A DNA stretch of 64,000 nt from DATLGB01 sp037724045 (GTDB lineage Bacteria; Actinomycetota; Thermoleophilia; Solirubrobacterales; Solirubrobacteraceae): positions 8,686 through 72,685 of the forward strand of contig JBBJOW010000012.1 of assembly GCA_037724045.1 (NCBI GenBank), read 5' to 3'. The notes beneath the pieces are model-generated. The model was not told the origin of the DNA, searched no databases, and saw only the letters and a program-made list of their open reading frames with translations. This document shows positions 41,681 through 51,398 of the stretch, piece after piece. The number at the start of each line of letters is the position of its first letter. Within the stretch, counting starts at the first letter, position 1. The translations under genes and the position numbers were made by a program.

Positions 41681-42079
41681 TCAGGTGGGAAGGACGGCGG
41701 CGACGATGCGGCCGCTCGCGTTTCCCGGGTGACGCCCGGCGATGGCGGCCAGGCGGTCCGCGAACGCCTCCAGGGCGGCGGATGCCTCCTGCCAGCCGGT
41801 CGCGTCGAGGGCAAGCTCGGAGTTCAGAACCGTTTCCGGCCGGGGCACGGACACGTAGTGATGCTCCACGGCGCCGCGGCGCGGCGTCTCGCGCACGAGC
41901 ACGATCAGCCCGAGTCGGGCGAGGATGCGCACGTGGTAGCTCACGTTCCCGAGCTTCTCGTCGAAGCGAACGGCCAGTTCCTTGGGGCTCGCCTCGTGCT
42001 CGTCGAGAGCGCCCAGGATGCGGGCCCGGAGCGGGTGGCCGAGCGCGGTGATGATGCCTTGGTCGCTGATGCGAAACAT
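41681..42079 (-). CDS. ArsR-type winged-helix regulator
   Basis: 132 residues. ITALGHPLRARILGALDEHE, then SPKELAVRFDEKLGNVSYHVRIL and LGLIVLVRETPRRGAVEHHYV form an ArsR-like wHTH with its wing. There are no Cys metal ligands in the recognition region, so it is probably not a metal sensor. The start is ATG 42079. It is the next minus-strand gene after HMG-CoA reductase, separated by a palindromic element and about 125 bp. Confidence 0.87.
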   Translation of the reverse strand: MFRISDQGIITALGHPLRARILGALDEHEASPKELAVRFDEKLGNVSYHVRILARLGLIVLVRETPRRGAVEHHYVSVPRPETVLNSELALDATGWQEASAALEAFADRLAAIAGRHPGNASGRIVAAVLPT

Positions 42080-42203
42080 TCCATCACAACCTGAACGGAA
42101 AAGTTCTGTCGACTCGGTGTCAGCGGCGCGGCCGCCGGCAAGCCGAGCGAACCACCTGCGGCGGTCAACCGGGACTCCCGGCCTGCCGGGGCCTTCGGCC
42201 CGG

Positions 42204-42376
42204 TTAGATGGTTGATTCCGCGACCCCGCGGCCCCAGGCACGCCGCTGACGCTTCGCGCCGGATCACGCCCGTCCGGTTCGCCCGTACCACCGGTACGGG
42301 CTTCGCCGGCCGGACGCGCCCGGCTCGGTCATCAGCGCGCCTGGAACCACGGGGTCTCGGGGAATCAACCATCTAG
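42204..42376. repeat. CTAG-bounded palindromic element, subfamily B copy 2
   Basis: 173 bp, nearly identical to the copy at 32331. The left end has TTAG instead of CTAG; the right end CTAG (42373-42376) contains the HMG-CoA reductase stop codon. The same inner GGTACC-type palindrome is present. It lies between HMG-CoA reductase and the ArsR gene on the same strand. Confidence 0.92.
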
Positions 42377-43437
42377 GCGCGGTTTCGGCCGTAGAGGTCG
42401 TGGGCGTCGACCCATTCCTCGGCCACGATCGCCGAGCCGAGCGACAGCTCTCCGCAGAGCACCGTCGCCGCCACGATCTCGGCGAACTTGCGCACCCTGT
42501 CGGAGCCGTAGCAGTCGAGCAGCTCCAAGCATTCGCGCTGGGTGGCCAGATGGGTCCCGCCGCCGTAGGTCGCGACGATCAGCGAAGGGATGGTGATCGA
42601 GAAGTAGTAGGCGTCGTCCTCGCGCAGCTCGGCATAGACCAGGGCGGCGGAGGACTCGGCGACGTTGGCGGCGTCCTGGCCGGTGGCGATGAACATGGCG
42701 GTGATGCCGTTGGCGGAATGCGCGCCGTTGTTGTTGACGCCCGCCATGAAGCCGCCGAGGTTGGACACCTGCCGCGCCCGGTACATGAGCCGGCTGTCGG
42801 AGCGCATCACGCGCTGCAGCAGCTCGTTGGGAATCGTTGCCTCGGCGATCACTCGCTTGCCGCGCGTGCGCAGCACGTTGACCTGCGATGTCTTCTTGTC
42901 CGTGGCGAAGTTCGATTCGAGGAAGAAGCGTTCGATGGGCGCGTGCTGGGAGACGATCCAGTGGCAGGCGGCCTGGGTCGCCTTGCCGGTGAGGTTCTGG
43001 CTCGCCGCGTCGCCCGTCGTGTAGTTGAAGCGCGTGTAGAGGATGCGCCCGGCCGAGTACTGCTCGATGTCCTGCAGCTTCCCGGTGGACGTCGTGGACT
43101 CGGCGACCTCCTTGATCGCCGCGAAGTTCTCGACGAGCCACTCGCCGAACGTGCGCGCCTCGCGGGCGCTGTCGAACAGGAACGCCGGGGCGCGCTGCAT
43201 GTGGTCGTCGACCACGGTCACCGTCACCCCACCCGCCTCGTGCAGCAGGCGCATGCCGCGGTTGTAGGACGCGACGAGCGTTCCCTCGGCGGTTGCGAGC
43301 GGCACGTAGAACTCCCCCTGCGCGTGCTCGCCGTTGACCAGCAGCGGGCCCGCCAGCCCGATCGGGACCTGCGCCACGCCGAGGAAGTGCTCGACGTTGC
43401 CGCTCAGCGTCGCGGGGTCGACGGAGAAGCTGCCCAC
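42373..43437 (-). CDS. Class I HMG-CoA reductase, 5' end disturbed by an IS
   Basis: HMG-CoA to mevalonate reductase of class I. Motifs in order are GVAQVPIGLAGPL, the catalytic Glu in TAEGTLVASYNRG, the catalytic Lys region TGDAASQNLTGKATQ, the Asp in GQDAANVAESS and the C-terminal His in VDAHDLYGRNR. GTG 43437 is the only usable start, but homologous-looking sequence continues upstream in frame (RIPVPRDREN, RRAFAHEQTG) for about 40 codons to a TAG at 43558-43560. That TAG lies inside the target duplication of an insertion sequence. No ATG, GTG or TTG is present in that stretch, so expression of a full enzyme is doubtful. The stop is in a palindromic element. Confidence 0.85.
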   Translation of the reverse strand: MGSFSVDPATLSGNVEHFLGVAQVPIGLAGPLLVNGEHAQGEFYVPLATAEGTLVASYNRGMRLLHEAGGVTVTVVDDHMQRAPAFLFDSAREARTFGEWLVENFAAIKEVAESTTSTGKLQDIEQYSAGRILYTRFNYTTGDAASQNLTGKATQAACHWIVSQHAPIERFFLESNFATDKKTSQVNVLRTRGKRVIAEATIPNELLQRVMRSDSRLMYRARQVSNLGGFMAGVNNNGAHSANGITAMFIATGQDAANVAESSAALVYAELREDDAYYFSITIPSLIVATYGGGTHLATQRECLELLDCYGSDRVRKFAEIVAATVLCGELSLGSAIVAEEWVDAHDLYGRNRA

Positions 43438-43557
43438 GTGCTCCAGGTCGACGCCAGTCTGCTCGTGCGCGAACGCGCGGCGCGCGGCCGCCGCCTCCGC
43501 CGAGTAGTCGTTCTCGCGGTCACGGGGGACGGGGATGCGGTCGGCGATGGCCGAACC

Positions 43558-45213
43558 CTATTTAGTTGCCCCGGAAAATCGCTGTTGTTGTCCGGTTGGC
43601 CTGCGAAAATGCCTGCAAATGACGATCTACTTGATTACTGTGCGGGCGTGTTGAGGGTGGACGCGGGGCGTCAGGGCTGTCTGCTTGAGTCGCTGCTGCC
43701 GGCGGGCGTCGCGCTGCTGCCGGCGAGCCTGGCCGCGATCGACGCGCTGCTGGACGATCCGGGCGTCTACGCGCCGATCCGCGCGTTGTGGGTCTCGCGC
43801 GACGCTGAGCGTGGGACGGCGGCGTTGACGGAGGGCCGGCCGACGACTGCGATGCAGACGTTCGTGCGGCTGATGGTGCTCAAGGCGCGGACGGGCTGGG
43901 GGTACGGGGCGCTCGTGCGTGAGGTCGCGGACTCGCTGCACCTGCGGCGCTTCTGCGCGATCGGGCTGGGCGACGGGGTCCCGGACGAGTCGACGCTGCG
44001 CAAGCTGTGTCGGCGCCTGGGCGCCGACACCGTCGATGCGTTGACGCGCGAGGTGATCGCGCGGTCGGCGGCGCAGACCGCGTTTCGTCCGCGCGCGGCG
44101 CGGATCGACTCGACCGTCGTGGAGGCCGACGTGAAGTTCCCGACCGACGCCGGCCTGGCCGCTGACGGCGTCGTGCTGTTGGCGCGTGCCGGGCGTCGCC
44201 TGGCGGGCCTGGCGGGCGCGGGCGCGCCGCGCGTGGCAGACCGTGGCCGCGGCGCGAAGGGCCGCATGCGGCGCCTGGGCCGCACGCTCAAGCGCCGCAA
44301 CGGCGAGGCCAAGGCCGAAGTCCTCACGATCACCGGTGAATGCGGCGAGCTGCTCGCGAAGTCGGCGCTCGAGGCGCGCCGGCTGGAACAGGTCCTGGCG
44401 GCCGGCACCGCGGCGCAGCAGGCCGCCGTGCCCGCCCTGGCCGTGCTGATCGGCCGCTGCGAGCGTGTCTGCGAGCAGATCCGCATGCGCCTCGCCGGCG
44501 AACGGATCAGCGACCGGCTGGTGTCGCTGCACGACCCCGACGCCCGCCCGATCTGCAAGGGCAAGCTCGCCAAGCGCACCGAGTTCGGCTACGTCACCCA
44601 GATCTGCGAGATCACCGAGAACACGCAAGGCGGCGCCCGCGGCTACATCCTGCCGCCCTCGACCGCGGCCGGCAACCCCGGCGAGAACGAACTGCTCCCA
44701 GCCACCGTGGCCAGCCTCGACAAGCTCGGCTTCAGCATCACCGAGCTCGCGCTCGACGGCGGCTTCCGCGCCCCAGCGACCACCGACGCGCTCGCCGCCA
44801 GCGCCCAGACGCCCGCGACCGTCGCGATCGCCGGCAGCCAAGAACCCCAGTCCCAGCGCACGCGGCGGCGGCTGTACTGCTACCGCAGTGGCGCCGAAGG
44901 CCGCATCAGCCACCTCAAACGCGGCTACGGCATGCGCAGATCGCGCCTCAAAGGCCACGACGGCCAGCGCACCTGGTGCGGCTGGGCGATCCTCGCCTAC
45001 AACCTCGACACCCACACCCACCGCCTCAACTGACCCCCGGCCAGCCGCCGGCCCGCCCAGACGAAAACGGGCACGGCCGGCACCGTCGCGGCGTGCCCGA
45101 AAACGCTCACACACCCCAAAAGACACCAGCCAGCAGCCCCCACGACAACCCCGCCGACGACGCCGACAGGCCGCTCCCCCGAACCACCCAGTTTTTCCGG
45201 AGGAACTATTTAG
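43558..45213 (+). mobile_element. Insertion sequence with 8-bp target duplication
   Basis: CTATTTAG is repeated at 43558-43565 and 45206-45213. The IS proper (43566-45205, 1640 bp) has imperfect inverted ends TTGCCCCGGAAAA and TTCCTCCGGAAAA (right end read inward). One transposase gene fills it. Because CTATTTAG is itself nearly palindromic, the duplication could be 4 to 8 bp. It separates HMG-CoA reductase from the glycosyltransferase gene upstream of it on the minus strand. The near-perfect duplication suggests a fairly recent insertion. Confidence 0.88.
43609..45033 (+). CDS. DDE transposase (ISNCY/IS5-like)
   Basis: 474 residues. The catalytic triad is visible: Asp in RIDSTVVEADVKFPTDA, Asp in ELALDGGFRAP and Glu in GAEGRISHLKRGYGMRRSR. 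KLAKRTEFGYVTQI and the RxxDSTVVE(A/T) motif are characteristic of the IS5-related group listed as ISNCY. The start is ATG 43609; the longer upstream frame is a shadow of HMG-CoA reductase. The gene appears intact. Confidence 0.9.
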   Translation: MPANDDLLDYCAGVLRVDAGRQGCLLESLLPAGVALLPASLAAIDALLDDPGVYAPIRALWVSRDAERGTAALTEGRPTTAMQTFVRLMVLKARTGWGYGALVREVADSLHLRRFCAIGLGDGVPDESTLRKLCRRLGADTVDALTREVIARSAAQTAFRPRAARIDSTVVEADVKFPTDAGLAADGVVLLARAGRRLAGLAGAGAPRVADRGRGAKGRMRRLGRTLKRRNGEAKAEVLTITGECGELLAKSALEARRLEQVLAAGTAAQQAAVPALAVLIGRCERVCEQIRMRLAGERISDRLVSLHDPDARPICKGKLAKRTEFGYVTQICEITENTQGGARGYILPPSTAAGNPGENELLPATVASLDKLGFSITELALDGGFRAPATTDALAASAQTPATVAIAGSQEPQSQRTRRRLYCYRSGAEGRISHLKRGYGMRRSRLKGHDGQRTWCGWAILAYNLDTHTHRLN

Positions 45214-45238
45214 CCGTAGACCTCGCGCAGCGCGGCGA

Positions 45239-46570
45239 TCACCGGCGCAGCATTGCGGTCAGGCCCACGACGAGGGCCGGCGGCAGCAGAACGAGGGTGG
45301 GGAGGACGTAGCGCGGGCTGAGATGGTGGCTGGCGGCGGGGGCGCACATGAGCACGAACGCGGTCGCCGACAGCAGGAACGCCGGACCGCGCAGGGGCGA
45401 GTCCTTCGCGCGGCCGAGTCCCGCGGCCGCCGTGAGGCCGACCAGCAGCCCGAGCGCGGCCAGCGGGCCGGGGGTGAAGACGACGTCCTGGTAGGTGCGC
45501 AGGAAGGCGGAGAGCTCGGGCTGCACGGTGCCGGCGGTCCCGCCGTGCGCGCGGATGACGGGATCGAAATGGGCGGGCTTCGGGTAGCTCGCCTGGAAGG
45601 ACCACGTGTCCTCGAAGGGGACGCGGCGCCCAGGCGTGTCACGGTGGAAGGCGAAGCCCTGGAGCACGCTGTCGGCGATCGCCTCGGCGTAGTCGAACGG
45701 CTGGTTGCGGATCGCCCGCTTGGCGAAGCTCGCGCCCAGCGCGTCGCGCGCCGACTCGTCCTTGATCCGGAACCAGGGCGACTTCGGGTACCACGCGAAC
45801 TCCTGCGGCGTGGGGCGCTCGCTAACGGGCAGCAACGGGCATAGCGGGCGCTCGGCAGGCGGGACCTCGAACTCGTCGCACTCCACGAACGGCGCTACGC
45901 GCGCATAGAGGAACCGCCCGTCCTGTCCCGCGAGCGCGTAACCGCCGTTGCGGCTGTCATACCAGGCTGCGTAGCCGAACAAGGGGACGAGGAAGCCGGC
46001 GACGAGGGCAAGGGCCACGACGGGCCGCGACGGTCGGGCGTGCGTGGTCAGCACGGCGACCAGCGCCGGCGCGATCATCACCAGCGCGATCACCCGCGTG
46101 AGCGCCGCGAGCGCGATCAGCAGGCCGCCGGCCGCGGCCGCCCCTGGAGTCAGCGGCCGCTTCCACAGCAGCACCGCGCACAGGCTCGCCAGCAGGAGCT
46201 CGAACAGCGCCTCCGACAGCACGTGCTGCTCGATCAGCAGCTGGAAGGCGTCGAGCAGGAGCGGCGCGGTGGCGAGCGCGGCCGCCCAGCGCACGACGCC
46301 CAGGCGCAGCAGCAGCGCGTACACGATCCCCGCCGCCGCGAGTCCCATGAGGTGATGGACAGCCGGGACGACCGCCAGGGTCGAGTCGATCGGCAGCAGG
46401 TTCAGGAAGGCCGAGTAGCCCGCGGGCTTGCGGTCCATCGGCACGAGGTCCGCCGCGTTCTCCAGGTACCAGACGGAATCCTGATTCAGCAGGGCGGGCC
46501 GGTACGCGAGCTGGGTGACGATGCGCAGGGCGATCCCGGCGACGAGCAGGCCGGCGAACAGCCCGTGCAC
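45239..46570 (-). CDS. Polytopic membrane protein, GT-C glycosyltransferase-like
   Basis: 443 residues with about 10 TM segments. The loop after TM1 (LLNQDSVWYLENAADL) carries the Asp expected of GT-C enzymes (GT39/GT83-like), and a large periplasmic loop (PWFRIKDESARDALG) follows. The start is GTG 46570 (VHGLFAGLL). It ends 25 bp before the IS. Before the insertion HMG-CoA reductase would have been the next gene on the same transcript. Confidence 0.75.
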   Translation of the reverse strand: MHGLFAGLLVAGIALRIVTQLAYRPALLNQDSVWYLENAADLVPMDRKPAGYSAFLNLLPIDSTLAVVPAVHHLMGLAAAGIVYALLLRLGVVRWAAALATAPLLLDAFQLLIEQHVLSEALFELLLASLCAVLLWKRPLTPGAAAAGGLLIALAALTRVIALVMIAPALVAVLTTHARPSRPVVALALVAGFLVPLFGYAAWYDSRNGGYALAGQDGRFLYARVAPFVECDEFEVPPAERPLCPLLPVSERPTPQEFAWYPKSPWFRIKDESARDALGASFAKRAIRNQPFDYAEAIADSVLQGFAFHRDTPGRRVPFEDTWSFQASYPKPAHFDPVIRAHGGTAGTVQPELSAFLRTYQDVVFTPGPLAALGLLVGLTAAAGLGRAKDSPLRGPAFLLSATAFVLMCAPAASHHLSPRYVLPTLVLLPPALVVGLTAMLRR

Positions 46571-46641
46571 CCGGAGCGTGTCGATTCCGGCGCGTTCCGT
46601 TCGTCTAATGGGGGACGAGCCTGTGACAAGGAGGCTTCCAA

Positions 46642-46890
46642 GTGAAGTACATGCTGCTCATCCACCACTGCGACGCGCCGACCCCGCTCGACCCCGAGGC
46701 CTGGGCGGCCGTCCCGCCGAGGCACACATGGCGTACGACCGGGCGCTCGAGCTGACCAGCGATCCGCCCGCGCGCGCACTGTTCGTAGGGCGCCAAGACG
46801 CTCAACCCCGGCGTTCGTTATGCCGACCGGGTCTCAGACGGACCGGGCGTCACCAGGGCCTCCGCCGTTCTCCACTATTGGCTTGAGTCC
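46642..46890 (+). pseudogene. Decayed YCII-related (DGPF-type) gene
   Basis: A strong AAGGAGG precedes GTG 46642, which opens as VKYMLLIHHCDAPTPLDPEAW, the typical start of YCII-related proteins. The frame then shifts: homologous-looking sequence continues as AEAHMAYDRALELTSDPPARALFVG in another frame, and further on as RYADRVSDGPGVTR. At least one frameshift and several deletions are needed to align it, so it is non-functional. It is directly upstream of the DUF1800 gene. Confidence 0.55.
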
Positions 46891-48230
<1,340 letters not shown>

Positions 48231-48231
<1 letters not shown>

Positions 48232-49622
48232 TGGCGCGCTCGAATCCATACACCGGGTGCGAGGACTTCCACCGGACGACGGCGAGCGCGCGCCATCCGA
48301 GCGTCGGCGTCTCGCGCCGGCAGTTCCTCGGCTGGGGCGTCGCCTCCGGATTGACCCTCTACACCGCGCGGGCGATGCCCTTGGCGCACTGGATGGAGGG
48401 CGCCGCGGAGGCGGCCGCCGCCGACCGCGACTCCCGCATCCTCGTCTCCGTCTTCCTGCCAGGCGGCCTGGATCTGCTCGACTCCTTCATGGAGGTGACG
48501 CAGTACCCGACGTACTCGCGCCTGCGCGGCAAGTCAGCGCGGTCGCTGAGCGTCGACGCGCTGCTGGGCGGAACGATCTCGCCGCATCCGTCGCTCGAGG
48601 CCGGTCGCGACGGCGGCATACGCGGTCTGTTGTCGGCGGGCAAGGTCGGCCTGCTGCCGGGCATCGACTACGCCAACCCCGACCTCTCGCACTTCCACTC
48701 GCGCCTGTTCTGGGAGACCGGCACCATCACCTCCCAGCAGACGACGGGCTGGCTCGGGCGCTGGCTCGACCAGCACGGCTCAGGCGCCAATCCCTTCCAG
48801 GGCCTGACGTCGGGCTCGCGCCTGTCGCCGACCCTGCTGACGACCCGCGCGCCGGTCTCGTCGGTGGAGAGCATCCAGGCGACGGAGATGAAGATCCCGT
48901 CCGTCGAGGATCCCAACCGGCGCCGGGCGATGCGTGTCTACGGCAATCTCGCGCGCCCACAGCGCGGCGACGGCGAGGGCCGGGCTTCGGCGCGGGCCGG
49001 GGCGCGCTACGCGCAGGACGTGAGTGACCGGCTGTCTCCGCTGGCCGGCAAGGCGCCGCCCGCGGTCGAGCCGGGGGGTGACGTCGACTCCGTCGTGCAG
49101 GTCGGCGGGAAGATCAGCGGCTATCCCCAGGGCTCCCAGTTCGGCGGGCACCTGCGCCAGCTCGCCTTCCTGCTCGATCAGAACCTGGGCACCCGCGTGG
49201 CCACCGTCGACGGCCGCGCCGACTTCGACACCCATCAGAACCAGCCCGAGCGCCTCGCCGAGGCGTTGTCAGACGTGTCGGCGTCGCTGGCCGCCTTCCA
49301 GCACGACCTCGAGACGCGCGGGTTGGGCGACCGCGTGTTGACGTTCGTGTGGACCGAGTTCGGCCGCCGCCCGCAGGCCAACTCCTCCAACGGGTCCGAC
49401 CACGGCGCCGGCGGGATCGGCTGGACGATGGGCAACCAGGTGGCGCCAGGCCTGCGCACGGAATACCCGTCCCTGCGCAACCTCGACGCGCAGGGCAACC
49501 TCAAGGTCACCGTCGACTTCCGCTCCGTCTACGCGTCGCTGATCGAGCAGTGGCTCGGCACGCCGGCCGACGGCATCATCCCCGACGCCGGGAGCTTCCC
49601 GCGCGTCAGCCTCGTCAGGTGA
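48231..49622 (+). CDS. DUF1501 family protein with Tat signal
   Basis: 463 residues. The N-terminal twin-arginine motif SRRQFLGWGVASGLTLY predicts folded export. The body resembles sulfatase/alkaline phosphatase-fold DUF1501 proteins (LVSVFLPGGLDLLDSF, LPGIDYANPDLSHFHSR, WTEFGRRPQANSSNGSDHGAGG). The C-terminal HG-containing metal-site-like segment supports a hydrolase-type fold; activity is unknown. It is coupled to DUF1800. Confidence 0.92.
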
Positions 49623-49755
49623 CGGTGGGGCCGGCGGAGCACGGTCTCCGGAGGACCGACACGAACCACGTTCGCACAGCCTCCGGCTCGGCGGCGTCTT
49701 CAAATCAGGCCCGGAGGGGTATAAGCGATCCTCACGAGCGGAGGGGGGCAGCGTC

Positions 49756-50082
49756 ATGAGGATCTACGAGCCACCAGGCACGACCAGTGTCGACACCATC
49801 AGGCGATACGGGGAGCTCGCCGAACGGGGAGGCGCCCCTGAGGCCGCCGCACAGGCGTGGACGGACGCCGAGTTCGACGACGAGACGACCGCGAGATGGC
49901 TCGAGGCCCGCTGCTTCGACGCCGAGGCGGCGCTCGCGCTCGCCGAGCTCGGCGTCACGCCGGGGCAGGCGAGCGCCCGTACTCGCGACGGCGGCGGCTA
50001 CCTCGACACGATCGCCTTCAAAGTCGCCAGCGGTGACCTGACCGCGCGCCAGGGTGCGGCTCGCTGCATGTCCAGCCGGTGA
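49756..50082 (+). CDS. Hypothetical protein
   Basis: A 108-residue helical acidic protein (VDTIRRYGELAERGGAPEAAAQAW, EAALALAELGVTPGQA). The ATG is preceded by GGAGGGGGGCAGCGTC. The last codon overlaps the start of the next gene (GTGA). No family is recognised; the translational coupling suggests a shared function with the coiled-coil protein. Confidence 0.65.
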   Translation: MRIYEPPGTTSVDTIRRYGELAERGGAPEAAAQAWTDAEFDDETTARWLEARCFDAEAALALAELGVTPGQASARTRDGGGYLDTIAFKVASGDLTARQGAARCMSSR

Positions 50083-50492
50083 GCGCGCTGGACGGCCTGC
50101 TCGCGCCGCTGCGGCTTCCCGAGCGGGTGATCAAGGCGCTGGAATCGCTCCCGGACGCAGCGGCAGATCTGCGCGCGATCCGCTCTGAGCTCAGCCAGGT
50201 CCGCGAACAGACGAAGCCCTTAGCTGAGCTGCTGCCTGCCCTGGAGCGACTCGAGCAGAACCTGGGGGCGCACCTGGACTCTCTACAGGAGACCGTGAGG
50301 GCGCTAGAGGGCAACGAGTCCCATCTCAACAAGACGGTGCGGGAACTGGTCCGCGAGCTTTCCGGCATGCACGAGACGCTCGGGTCCCTGCAGGACGACG
50401 TCCAGAGCGTCACCGACCGCCTGCCCGACCCCGCGGAGAAGCGCGGCCCGATGCAGGCCGCCAAGGATGTGCTCACCGGCGGCGCCGACTGA
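50079..50492 (+). CDS. Coiled-coil protein
   Basis: 137 residues, mostly heptad-rich helix (LPALERLEQNLGAHLDSLQET, LVRELSGMHETLGSLQDDV), similar in style to actinobacterial scaffold or gas-vesicle-like linkers but not assigned. GTG 50079 overlaps the upstream stop. Its TGA stop (50490-50492) lies at the start of a palindromic element. Confidence 0.7.
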   Translation: MSALDGLLAPLRLPERVIKALESLPDAAADLRAIRSELSQVREQTKPLAELLPALERLEQNLGAHLDSLQETVRALEGNESHLNKTVRELVRELSGMHETLGSLQDDVQSVTDRLPDPAEKRGPMQAAKDVLTGGAD

Positions 50493-50651
50493 GCCTGGAT
50501 CCACCGATCCTCGCGGCGAATCAACGCCGCATGCACGGCCCAGTGCCGATCGGCCTCACTCCGAGTGGCCCACCACGAGGAGGTTCGGCCGATCGCCCCT
50601 GGACCGGGCCTGCGCCGCCGATTCATCCACGATGACCGGTGGATCCAGGCT
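50492..50651. repeat. Palindromic element of a second type, starting in a stop codon
   Basis: Perfect 15-base inverted ends, AGCCTGGATCCACCG (50492-50506) and its complement (50637-50651), bound a 160-bp GC-rich imperfect palindrome. TGA flanks the GCCTGGATCC/GGATCCAGGC core on both sides; the left TGA is the stop of the coiled-coil gene. It is not related in sequence to the CTAG elements, one of which follows 25 bp later. Confidence 0.75.
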
Positions 50652-50676
50652 GAGCCGAGGAGGCGTTCGCCGACTC

Positions 50677-50847
50677 CTAGATGGTTGATTCCGCGACCCC
50701 GCGGCCCCAGGCACGCCGCTGACGCTTCGCTCCGATCACGCCCGTCCGGTTCGCCCGTACCACCGGTACGGGCTTCGCCGGCCGACCGCGCCCGGCTCGG
50801 TCATCAGCGTGCCTGGAAGCACGGGTCTCGTGGAATCAACCATCTAG
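50677..50847. repeat. CTAG-bounded palindromic element, subfamily B copy 3
   Basis: 171 bp, nearly identical to the copies at 32331 and 42204. CTAG is present at both ends (50677-50680 and 50844-50847), with inner CCCGTACC-ACC-GGTACGGG. The right CTAG contains the stop codon of the minus-strand wHTH gene. It is the last chromosomal feature before the island-associated region. Confidence 0.92.
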
Positions 50848-51218
50848 TCGCTGACGGGAGCGGCGAGGCTCCAGCCGTCGCCGACCTTGATGATGTCGCC
50901 GGCGGCCTTGAGCCTCGACAGCAGGGTGTTCAGCGAGGCACCGAAGTTGGTCAGCTCCCTGATCTCCCGCGTGCGAATGCCCGGTGACTCCTCGATGAGA
51001 TGGAGGACCATCTCCTTCTGCGTCCGGTCGCCGCGGCGAGCGCGGTTCGCCGGCGGGCTCGTGTCGGACGGGGAGATCTCGTGCTCGCCGGTCAGGGCGG
51101 CCAGAGCGCCGGCGAGGCGTCGCTCTTCGTCGACGAGCCCGCGATAGCCGACGAGCTGCGCTCGAACCTCCTCCAAGCGTGCGGTGATGAGTTGCTCGGG
51201 ATCAGTGGTGATCGTCAT
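50844..51218 (-). CDS. Putative DNA-binding protein (winged-helix-like)
   Basis: 124 residues. An N-terminal coiled-coil (ITARLEEVRAQLVGYRGLVDE) and a basic linker lead to a C-terminal wHTH-like part (KEMVLHLIEESPGIRTREIREL, LNTLLSRLKAAGDIIKVG). It is probably a small transcriptional regulator. Three short palindromes lie immediately upstream of its start, as expected for autoregulation. Its TAG stop is in the adjacent CTAG element. Confidence 0.7.
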   Translation of the reverse strand: MTITTDPEQLITARLEEVRAQLVGYRGLVDEERRLAGALAALTGEHEISPSDTSPPANRARRGDRTQKEMVLHLIEESPGIRTREIRELTNFGASLNTLLSRLKAAGDIIKVGDGWSLAAPVSD

Positions 51219-51219
51219 A

Positions 51220-51253
51220 TAGCAGGCTAACTTAGCAGCTATGTAGCAAGCTA
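51220..51253. promoter_or_regulatory. Three tandem TAGC-N(1-2)-GCTA palindromes
   Basis: TAGCAGGCTA (51220-51229), TAGCAGCTA (51233-51241) and TAGCAAGCTA (51244-51253) start within 2 bp of the ATG of the wHTH gene and cover its promoter region. Centre spacings are about 12 and 11 bp, close to one helical turn. They are probably operator sites for the adjacent gene product or for an element-borne repressor. Confidence 0.6.
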
Positions 51254-51254
51254 C

Positions 51255-51398
51255 TTAGATCCCTACGCACCGGAACCCTGTTCGAGGCGCGATGGGCCGG
51301 GGTGGATTGCGGGTCACGCCCTTGCGGACGAGGATGCGCTCACCGACGAAGTCGACGTCGGCCCAGCGCAGCGCGCGGAGCTCGCGCACGAGGAGGCT
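51255..51398 (-). pseudogene. Tyrosine integrase fragment
   Basis: The minus-strand frame reads RELRALRWADVDFVGERILVRKGVT, which matches the segment of tyrosine recombinases just after the first catalytic Arg (xLRxGELxxLRWxDVDF). The N-terminal half and the HxxR and Tyr motifs are missing. The frame runs into the 18-bp repeat at 51291-51308 (encoding NPPRPI), so the integrase was truncated at a recombination site. It is a relic of an earlier element. Confidence 0.65.
51291..51308. other. Left copy of the 18-bp island repeat (attachment-site candidate)
   Basis: GATGGGCCGGGGTGGATT is identical to 59315-59332, where it is the 3' end of a tRNA-like sequence. The pair bounds an 8.0-kb segment that has a tyrosine integrase at its right end, the expected arrangement for an integrated element. 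Confidence 0.65.

Noticed and set aside
32497..43437. Archaeal-type ether-lipid pathway from the G1P dehydrogenase plus HMG-CoA reductase
   Set aside because: No GGGP synthase, digeranylgeranyl-GP synthase or prenyltransferase is in the window, and the two genes are in separate transcription units.
43566..45205. The IS transposase as the mobiliser of the CTAG elements
   Set aside because: Its ends (TTGCCCCGGAAAA / TTCCTCCGGAAAA) share nothing with CTAGATGGTTGATTCC, so mobilisation in trans is not supported.
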